Assembly (NCBI RefSeq): GCF_021261315.1
Contig: NZ_JAJSAX010000001.1
Location: forward strand, 372,001-436,000
Source: Epilithonimonas sp. JDS
GTDB taxonomy: Bacteria; Bacteroidota; Bacteroidia; Flavobacteriales; Weeksellaceae
Length of the DNA stretch: 64,000 nt
Direction of reading: 5' to 3'
The notes below the pieces were generated by a model. It was not told where the DNA came from, did no database searches, and saw nothing but the letters and a program-made list of their open reading frames with translations. This document shows positions 59,346-64,000 of the stretch, in pieces. Both the position numbers and the translations under genes were made by a program. How positions within the stretch are numbered: the stretch's first letter is position 1; the number at the start of each line of letters is the position of its first letter.

Positions 59346-59807
59346 ATGAAAAAAGTATTAATTGTTCTTTTGGTGGCTTTTATTATGATCCAGTTTTTTC
59401 AAATTGATAAAGTGAATCCCGCAACCAACGATGGAATGGATTTTATTAAGATTAAAAATACGCCGGAACCGATTGCCAATATTATCAGAAATTCTTGTTA
59501 CGATTGCCATTCCAATGAGACCAAATATCCGGCTTACAGTTACATTCAGCCAGCGGGTTGGCTTTTGAAAAGTCATATAGATGAGGCCAGATTGGAACTT
59601 AATTTCTCTACATTTGCAACCTACGATTCGAAGCGACAAATCCATAAATTGGAAGAAGCAGCAGAATATGTTGAGCAAAAGAAAATGCCTTTGGAAAGTT
59701 ACACACTCGGACATCCTGATGCGAAATTGACCGATGAACAAAGAAAACAATTAGTGGATTATTTCCGAATGGTCCAAAAACAAATCCAGCAAGCAAACTC
59801 ATTATGA
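59346..59807 (+). CDS. Haem-binding domain protein (c-type CxxCH)
   Basis: 153 aa. A signal peptide or anchor lies at residues 1-20 (KKVLIVLLVAFIMIQFFQI). A single c-type haem site CYDCH follows at about residues 52-56 in SCYDCHSNETKYPAYSYIQP, typical of the Haem_bd family in Bacteroidota. A periplasmic electron-transfer or sensing role is likely; the partner is unknown. Its stop overlaps the start of the next gene (ATGA), so the two are translationally coupled. The shared cysteine chemistry with the downstream CxxC protein suggests a linked redox function, by inference. Confidence 0.85.
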   Translation: MKKVLIVLLVAFIMIQFFQIDKVNPATNDGMDFIKIKNTPEPIANIIRNSCYDCHSNETKYPAYSYIQPAGWLLKSHIDEARLELNFSTFATYDSKRQIHKLEEAAEYVEQKKMPLESYTLGHPDAKLTDEQRKQLVDYFRMVQKQIQQANSL

Positions 59808-60229
59808 CCACAGATATCTCAGTAAGTTTCAAAGACAAAAACATCGTTTTCTATGACGGCGAATGTGGATTTTGCAACCATTGGGTGCAATGGATCTTGG
59901 AGAAGGATAAAGCTGACAAATTTTTATTCTCGTCACTACAATCGGAATTTGGACAGAAGTTTTTGAATGAGCGAAATCTACCAAATCAGGTTTTTGATAC
60001 GCTTTATCTGTGGAAACCAGACAGTTTTTATTTGACAAAATATCAGGCAATTTTAGAAATAGCTTCAGAAATCGGCGGCATTTATTCATTGGCTTCAATT
60101 GGGAAAATACTTCCGGATGCGATTGGAAATCAATTTTACAATCTTGTTTCCCGAAACCGAAAAAAGCTGGCTGCAAACCAATGTTTCTTACCAAGTGCGG
60201 AACAGCGGAAAAAATTTATTGAGAAATAG
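59804..60229 (+). CDS. DCC family thiol-disulfide oxidoreductase (DUF393)
   Basis: 141 aa. It carries the family signature VFYDGECGFCNHWVQWILEK near residues 13-32, with the DGxCxxC redox motif, in a small thioredoxin-like domain, then the LPNQVFDTLYLWKPD segment. Members are predicted disulfide exchangers; few have been studied biochemically. The gene overlaps the haem-binding protein gene by 4 bp, so co-translation is certain in layout. No signal peptide, so it is probably cytoplasmic. Confidence 0.88.
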   Translation: MTTDISVSFKDKNIVFYDGECGFCNHWVQWILEKDKADKFLFSSLQSEFGQKFLNERNLPNQVFDTLYLWKPDSFYLTKYQAILEIASEIGGIYSLASIGKILPDAIGNQFYNLVSRNRKKLAANQCFLPSAEQRKKFIEK

Positions 60230-60300
60230 GCTTCGAGAACCTCAGCCTGACATTCTCTAAAAAAGACTTCGGGAGCCTTAGTTTACAGCCATTATTCCAT
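60230..60300. repeat. Two degenerate tandem copies of a CTTCGRGARCCTYAG word
   Basis: After the DCC gene come two similar 25-bp units, near 60232-60256 and 60270-60293. They share CTTCG-GA-CCT-AG positions (roughly three quarters identical by eye). Probably remnants of a dispersed repeat. Confidence 0.4.
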
Positions 60301-60371
60301 TCAGAGAAATATTAATCAAGAAAAAAATAAACACTCGTTTTTGAATTTCTGACTTTGAACACGAAATGTTT

Positions 60372-60379
60372 TATATTTG
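60372..60379 (+). promoter_or_regulatory. -7 box directly in front of the DUF4290 gene
   Basis: TATATTTG matches TAnnTTTG and ends only 6 bp before the ATG at 60386. Transcription would begin at or next to the start codon, giving a leaderless or nearly leaderless mRNA. No TTTG lies at exactly 19-21 bp upstream. Confidence 0.55.
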
Positions 60380-60385
60380 CACATT

Positions 60386-61042
60386 ATGGATTATAATACC
60401 GACAGAACACAACTACTAATGCCCGAATATGGGCGCAACATACAGCAGCTGGTGGAGCATTGCAAAACCCTGCAAACCAAAGAAGAAAGAAATGAAATGG
60501 CGCTTGCTATCATCGAATTTATGGGACAAAGAAACCCGCATCTTCGCGATGAGGAAAATTATAAACACAAACTCTGGGATCATTTCTTTATTCTGGCAGA
60601 CCACAATTTGGATGTAGATTCTCCTTATCCAATTCTTTCCGCTGAAGATCTTATTACAAAACCTAGAAAAATGGATTATCCTTCTTTGGATAACGCTTAT
60701 AAATTCTACGGAAAAAGTATTCTTCAATTGATAGAAAAAGCAATTGCACTGGAAGAAGGCGACGAAAAAGAAGCCTTAACTCACGTGATTGCCAATAATA
60801 TGAAAAAGTCCTACAATGTTTACAACAAGGAACACGTGCAGGATGACGTGATCTTCCGACATTTGAAGGAATTATCTAATAACAAACTGGATTTGACGAG
60901 TTTGGAATCTTTGGAAAGAAGCAAAATTTACTACGCTGCCAACAGAAATAACAACAATAGAAATCCAAATAATAACAGAAACAACCAAAATAACAACAAC
61001 CGGAAAAACAATTTCCAAAACCATAAAAACAACAGAAGATAA
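60386..61042 (+). CDS. DUF4290 domain protein, Bacteroidota-specific
   Basis: 218 aa from the ATG at 60386 (MDYNTDRTQLLMPEYGRNIQ). An upstream in-frame TTG at 60377 lies inside the promoter box and is not the start. The conserved region covers most of the protein and includes GRNIQQLVEHC and MGQRNPHLRD. The last 30 residues are an Asn/Arg-rich tail (RNNNNRNPNNNRNNQ), which suggests nucleic-acid binding or disorder. The stop overlaps the murA ATG (TAATG), so the two are coupled. The family has no established function; a link to envelope growth is inferred from this coupling. Confidence 0.9.
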   Translation: MDYNTDRTQLLMPEYGRNIQQLVEHCKTLQTKEERNEMALAIIEFMGQRNPHLRDEENYKHKLWDHFFILADHNLDVDSPYPILSAEDLITKPRKMDYPSLDNAYKFYGKSILQLIEKAIALEEGDEKEALTHVIANNMKKSYNVYNKEHVQDDVIFRHLKELSNNKLDLTSLESLERSKIYYAANRNNNNRNPNNNRNNQNNNNRKNNFQNHKNNRR

Positions 61043-62355
61043 TGAGTGATGCGTTCGAAATAAGAGGAGGAAAAAAATTAAGCGGAGAGATCACACCACA
61101 AGGTGCGAAAAATGAAGCTTTACAAATCCTTTGCGCTGTTTTGCTAACCGAAGATGAGGTGCGAATCAGCAATATTCCGGATATTAAAGATGTCAACAAA
61201 TTGATTGAGATCTTAGAAGACTTTAATGTAAAAGTTACTAAAAACGGAAAAGGAGATTACACTTTCAAAGCAGATGAAGTTAATTTCGATTATATAAAAT
61301 CCAAAGAATTCAAAAAAGACGGCGCAAAACTGAGAGGTTCTGTAATGATCTTGGGTCCGATGCTGGCAAGATTTGGTGAAGCTTATTTGCCAACACCCGG
61401 AGGTGACAAAATCGGAAGAAGACGTTTGGACACGCATTTCCAAGGCTTTGTAGAATTGGGCGCTGAATTTTCTTACGATGAAGAGGAAGCTTTTTACTCT
61501 TTAAGAGCAAAAGAACTTAAAGGGAAATTTATTTTGTTGGAAGAAGCTTCTGTTACCGGAACTGCGAATATCGTGATGGCAGCAGTTTTGGCAAAAGGAA
61601 AAACCAGTATTTACAACGCGGCTTGCGAACCATATCTTCAGCAACTATGCAAAATGCTGAACAGAATGGGTGCGAATATCTCTGGAATTGGTTCCAATCT
61701 TCTAATTGTAGAAGGTGTTGACAAATTGAACGGAACAGACCACAGAATGTTACCAGATATGGTAGAGATCGGTTCTTGGATCGGGTTGGCTGCGATGACC
61801 AAATCGGAGATCACCATCAAGGATGTAAACTGGAATGAACTGGGCGTGATCCCAAATACTTTCAGAAAATTAGGAATTGAATTGGAACAAAGAGGCGATG
61901 ATATCTATATTCCTTCTCAGGAGAATTACAAGATCCAGAAATTCATCGATGGCTCTATCTTGACTGTTTCAGATGCACCTTGGCCAGGATTTACTCCAGA
62001 TCTTTTATCAATCATATTGGTTGTGGCAACTCAGGCCAAAGGTTCTGTTTTGATCCACCAAAAAATGTTCGAGAGCCGTTTGTTCTTCGTCGATAAATTG
62101 ATCGATATGGGCGCACAGATCATCCTTTGCGATCCACACAGAGCAACCGTCATCGGAATGAATCAGGAAACACCATTGAGAGGAACGTCTATGGTTTCGC
62201 CAGACATCAGAGCAGGAAATGCTTTGTTGATCGCGGCACTTTCTGCAGAAGGAAAATCCATCATTCAAAACATCGAGCAGATCGATCGTGGTTATGAGAA
62301 TATCGACGAAAGACTGAGAGCGATTGGCGCAGACATCAGAAGAATCGAACAATAA
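61042..62355 (+). CDS. murA: UDP-N-acetylglucosamine 1-carboxyvinyltransferase MurA
   Basis: 437 aa, first committed enzyme of peptidoglycan synthesis, transferring enolpyruvate from PEP to UDP-GlcNAc in the cytoplasm. Family motifs are clear: GAKNEALQILCAVLL near residue 21, RGSVMILGPMLARFG near 99, TGTANIVMAAVLA and DAPWPGFTPDLLSI. The active-site loop reads PTPGGDKIGRR, with Asp122 (codon GAC at 61405-61407) where most MurA proteins have the fosfomycin-binding Cys. Asp at this position keeps activity in MurA of mycobacteria and chlamydiae and gives intrinsic fosfomycin insensitivity. Coupled to the DUF4290 gene upstream. Confidence 0.97.
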   Translation: MSDAFEIRGGKKLSGEITPQGAKNEALQILCAVLLTEDEVRISNIPDIKDVNKLIEILEDFNVKVTKNGKGDYTFKADEVNFDYIKSKEFKKDGAKLRGSVMILGPMLARFGEAYLPTPGGDKIGRRRLDTHFQGFVELGAEFSYDEEEAFYSLRAKELKGKFILLEEASVTGTANIVMAAVLAKGKTSIYNAACEPYLQQLCKMLNRMGANISGIGSNLLIVEGVDKLNGTDHRMLPDMVEIGSWIGLAAMTKSEITIKDVNWNELGVIPNTFRKLGIELEQRGDDIYIPSQENYKIQKFIDGSILTVSDAPWPGFTPDLLSIILVVATQAKGSVLIHQKMFESRLFFVDKLIDMGAQIILCDPHRATVIGMNQETPLRGTSMVSPDIRAGNALLIAALSAEGKSIIQNIEQIDRGYENIDERLRAIGADIRRIEQ

Positions 62356-62404
62356 CTAGTAATTTTTAGTTGTCAGCCGACAGCTTGATCATTTATAAAA
62401 AATT

Positions 62405-62433
62405 AAAGGAAGCTCATTATGAAGCTTCCTTTG
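62405..62433. terminator. Bidirectional terminator overlapping the NIL gene stop codon
   Basis: 10-bp stem (arms 62405-62414 and 62423-62432) with an 8-nt loop, T-rich on the plus side and A-rich on the other. It serves murA. The NIL protein stop codon (62417-62419) lies in the loop, so the same hairpin can terminate both convergent transcripts. Confidence 0.8.
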
Positions 62434-62728
62434 TTTGTTGTAGGACCGGTATTTTGCAACTCATCAGTTTATATTCACCTAGGTAATTTTCGATCTTATC
62501 AATTTCGTCATCCGTGATCTTCAAAAGAAGTTTTACGTTGCCGAAGTTATTGCCATTCAGATATTCGATATGCGCGTTCACGATTTTGTAGCTGATCTTG
62601 TAATGATTGTAGATCGTGTAAAGCAGGATATCAAATCTTATTTTACCATTCAGTTCTATTTCCAGGATTATTTCCTTTGCGGGCTTTTGAAAGAAGCCTC
62701 CTTTCTGCGTTTCTTGTGGATAGATCAT
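62417..62728 (-). CDS. NIL domain protein
   Basis: 103 aa. The segment EIILEIELNGKIRFDILLYT then the GNNFGNVKLLLKITDDEIDK stretch fits the NIL ferredoxin-like fold, best known as the methionine-sensing C-terminus of MetN and also found alone in sulfur-metabolism operons. The central NAHIEYLNGNNFG corresponds to the conserved strand-turn with G-x-x-x-G. It lies 29 bp after the DUF4395 gene on the same strand, behind the structured leader, so it probably shares that control. A role in sulfur amino-acid metabolism is inference. Confidence 0.75.
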   Translation of the reverse strand: MIYPQETQKGGFFQKPAKEIILEIELNGKIRFDILLYTIYNHYKISYKIVNAHIEYLNGNNFGNVKLLLKITDDEIDKIENYLGEYKLMSCKIPVLQQTKEAS

Positions 62729-62757
62729 AATTGAATATTTTTTGGTGAGTTGATTTG

Positions 62758-63189
62758 TTATTTAAATTTATTTTGGATGGGAATCACAATGAATTGGTAG
62801 AGATAGCAGCCGACGCAAACCTTAAAAAAGCTTTCCAGACTGGCTAAGATGATCAGGAGAAACCCGACTGCGAAAGCCGGATCATACAATCCATTGAGCA
62901 TTAATAAAAAAACCAATAATGTAAAAAGAGAACCCAATGCCGCCGCAAATCTTTTCGGTGCAGCGAAGATCGGTCTTCTTTTCAGTCCCAATATTTTCGA
63001 GATCGATCTTGAAAAAAGGGCTAAAGGACAAAGTGATAAGCCTAAAGCCCTCATAATAAAATCAAAAACTAAGAGTAAAACCAAATACGGCCACTTGAAA
63101 ATAAGCGCGACCGCAAGAACAATGATTACCAAAAACGCAGTCGATCTAACTGTATTTTCGTCCGTGTAAAATTTATTTGTTTGCTTCAT
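62758..63189 (-). CDS. DUF4395 membrane protein
   Basis: 143 aa with about four hydrophobic helices: two near 17-60 (VIIVLAVALIFKWPYLVLLLVFDFIMRALG), and two later (FTLLVFLLMLNGL and AFAVGFLLIILASLESF). DUF4395 proteins carry conserved cysteine and proline residues; here KVCVGCYLYQF near the end keeps a CxxC. They often occur in sulfur or redox operons, but no activity is assigned. A consensus promoter and a 136-nt structured leader with a terminator precede it, and a NIL gene follows. Confidence 0.85.
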   Translation of the reverse strand: MKQTNKFYTDENTVRSTAFLVIIVLAVALIFKWPYLVLLLVFDFIMRALGLSLCPLALFSRSISKILGLKRRPIFAAPKRFAAALGSLFTLLVFLLMLNGLYDPAFAVGFLLIILASLESFFKVCVGCYLYQFIVIPIQNKFK

Positions 63190-63204
63190 TGTTCTTAAAA
63201 TTTT

Positions 63205-63309
63205 TAAATAAAAAAAGCTCTACCGGAAAGGTAAAGCTTATGACATATTCTCTCCTATCCAATGATTTACTTGGAGTTACACATTATGATTTGAGAGAAG
63301 ATGCCTTTC
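63205..63309 (-). ncRNA. Structured leader with intrinsic terminator upstream of the DUF4395-NIL operon, candidate riboswitch
   Basis: On the minus strand, a 12-bp stem with one mismatch joins 63293-63305 to 63242-63254. It encloses a small hairpin near 63257-63276 with UCCAA/UUGGA arms. It is followed by a terminator hairpin (arms 63230-63239 and 63215-63224, one G-U) and a U-run. A GAAAGG word at the base of the stem (63304-63309) is fully complementary to CCUUUC in the terminator (63226-63231), so an alternative pairing could switch termination. I do not recognise a known class; the S-box core is absent. Confidence 0.6.
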
Positions 63310-63329
63310 ATTTAATTCTAATTCTGTTG

Positions 63330-63360
63330 CAAATATATAAATTATTTAATTCCCACCAAA
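63330..63360 (-). promoter_or_regulatory. Consensus promoter of the DUF4395-NIL operon
   Basis: Minus-strand -33 TTTG (63357-63360), a 19-bp spacer, and -7 TATATTTG (63330-63337) match the Bacteroidota consensus exactly. The predicted start near 63325 places the structured leader at the 5' end of the transcript. Confidence 0.82.
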
Positions 63361-63386
63361 TAAGTATGAATTAAATTTAAAAAATT

Positions 63387-64000
63387 TTATTTCAGTTCCC
63401 CAACTTTATCCAATTTTTCAGAAGCCGCCAATCCATTGGGATTACAGCCTGGCTCACCTTCCGGAACTTTCAGGTTTTTATTTTGATAGAATTTTTCCCA
63501 AAACGCATTGGTCGTTTTTGTTTTCGGGTCGATGAAAGTCATTGGTTCCAATGTGAAGATTTGATTTTCCCGAAATGCTCTTTCCACAAAATCCGAGCAG
63601 TAATAGGAATTTTCGTCCAAAATGTAATTAAAATTATAAGGTTTCCCAACCAAAGTTTCTGCCTTCAAAACAGAATTTGTGATTGACGATCTGTATTCTA
63701 CTTTCAAACGATAAACATCAATCTTTTGTCCGAGTTTGGTTTGCTCTTTCAAAAAAGAATTGAGTTTTTGTTTCTGAGAACCGCCTTTTGGAGCAGCGTG
63801 CAGCACGTACAAATGCTCAGATTCCTTCTTCACAATCCCAATATGGTCGTACGAGGTTTTCTTTTCCGTTTGCGTCACATTGTTGATGGCGCCGGACAAT
63901 CCCGTTTCCAAAGCAGGCACAAAAAGCAGATCACCGTTTTCCAAAATTGAGGTATTATAAGTTTTACAACTTAATGTCAAAAAGAACAAAAAAAGTAAAA
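63387..64000 (-). CDS. YiiX/YebB-like cysteine hydrolase lipoprotein, 5' end outside the window
   Basis: At least 203 codons, open to the right edge. The visible N-terminus is hydrophobic and ends in a LTLSC lipobox, so an export signal probably continues upstream and the start lies outside the window. The apparent TTG at 63989 is unlikely to be the start. The domain is a permuted NlpC/P60 papain-like hydrolase: GDLLFV, then the catalytic His in SYDHIGIV, then the catalytic Cys in YYCSDFVERAF. Members cleave amide or thioester bonds at the envelope; the substrate is unknown. It is transcribed towards the DUF4395 leader. Confidence 0.8.
   Translation of the reverse strand, partial: LLFLFFLTLSCKTYNTSILENGDLLFVPALETGLSGAINNVTQTEKKTSYDHIGIVKKESEHLYVLHAAPKGGSQKQKLNSFLKEQTKLGQKIDVYRLKVEYRSSITNSVLKAETLVGKPYNFNYILDENSYYCSDFVERAFRENQIFTLEPMTFIDPKTKTTNAFWEKFYQNKNLKVPEGEPGCNPNGLAASEKLDKVGELK

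Noticed and set aside
63205-63309. Known SAM-I (S-box) riboswitch upstream of the DUF4395 gene
   Set aside because: The conserved S-box core (the GAGGGA and GCAACC-type elements) is not present in the leader, so the class is left open.
1-64000. tRNA or rRNA genes
   Set aside because: No cloverleaf-like sequence with a CCA end or conserved rRNA stretch was recognised on either strand.

Overview
The window is about 64 kb of AT-rich Bacteroidota chromosome. It most likely comes from a Flavobacteriales member close to Chryseobacterium/Epilithonimonas. The evidence is a set of large proteins with type IX secretion (T9SS) type A C-terminal sorting domains, TAnnTTTG-type -7 promoter boxes, and lineage-typical housekeeping genes (DUF4290 protein followed by murA, DUF4395, haem-bd protein, DCC protein). 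No rRNA, tRNA, CRISPR array or intact insertion sequence was seen.

Region 1 (about 0.1-13 kb, all on the minus strand) is a surface polysaccharide locus. In transcription order it holds a small secreted protein with an exosortase-like C-terminus, a PglC-like phosphoglycosyl transferase, a PglD-like acetyltransferase, a PglE-like aminotransferase, a CapD/PglF-like nucleotide-sugar dehydratase, Wza, the Wzc tyrosine autokinase, a Wzx flippase, an EpsG/Wzy-like polymerase and two family 2 glycosyltransferases. The four sugar genes match the steps of UDP-di-N-acetylbacillosamine synthesis plus transfer to the lipid carrier. The locus appears to continue past the left edge.

Region 2 (13.1-51.2 kb, minus strand) is an uninterrupted array of seven very large T9SS substrates (2402, 2083, 1071, 1857, 1680, 1624 and 1422 aa). 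Their N-terminal parts differ: fibronectin III, GEVED, MAM-like, lamin-tail, Ig-like, YDG/MBG and parallel beta-solenoid-like repeats. All share a roughly 425-466 aa C-terminal cassette beginning at a W-S-S-P-V motif and ending in the sorting domain. Six of the seven are followed by their own intrinsic terminator, and the 3' ends show near-identical patches that suggest gene conversion. This paralogous, mosaic surface-protein array beside a polysaccharide locus is the most distinctive feature of the window.

Region 3 (51.5-64 kb) is mixed. It contains a small lipoprotein, a SUKH/SMI1-type protein, a possible PD-(D/E)xK-like protein, a 27-residue basic microprotein candidate, an alpha-glucan phosphorylase homologue lacking the usual PLP lysine, comF, upp, a 690-bp repeat-rich intergenic region, der, a haem-binding protein, a DCC thiol-oxidoreductase, a DUF4290 protein, murA (with Asp in place of the fosfomycin-target Cys), a DUF4395-NIL gene pair behind a structured leader with a terminator (candidate riboswitch), and a YiiX-like cysteine hydrolase cut by the right edge.

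All functional calls are read from sequence by eye. Residue positions inside the giant proteins are approximate.
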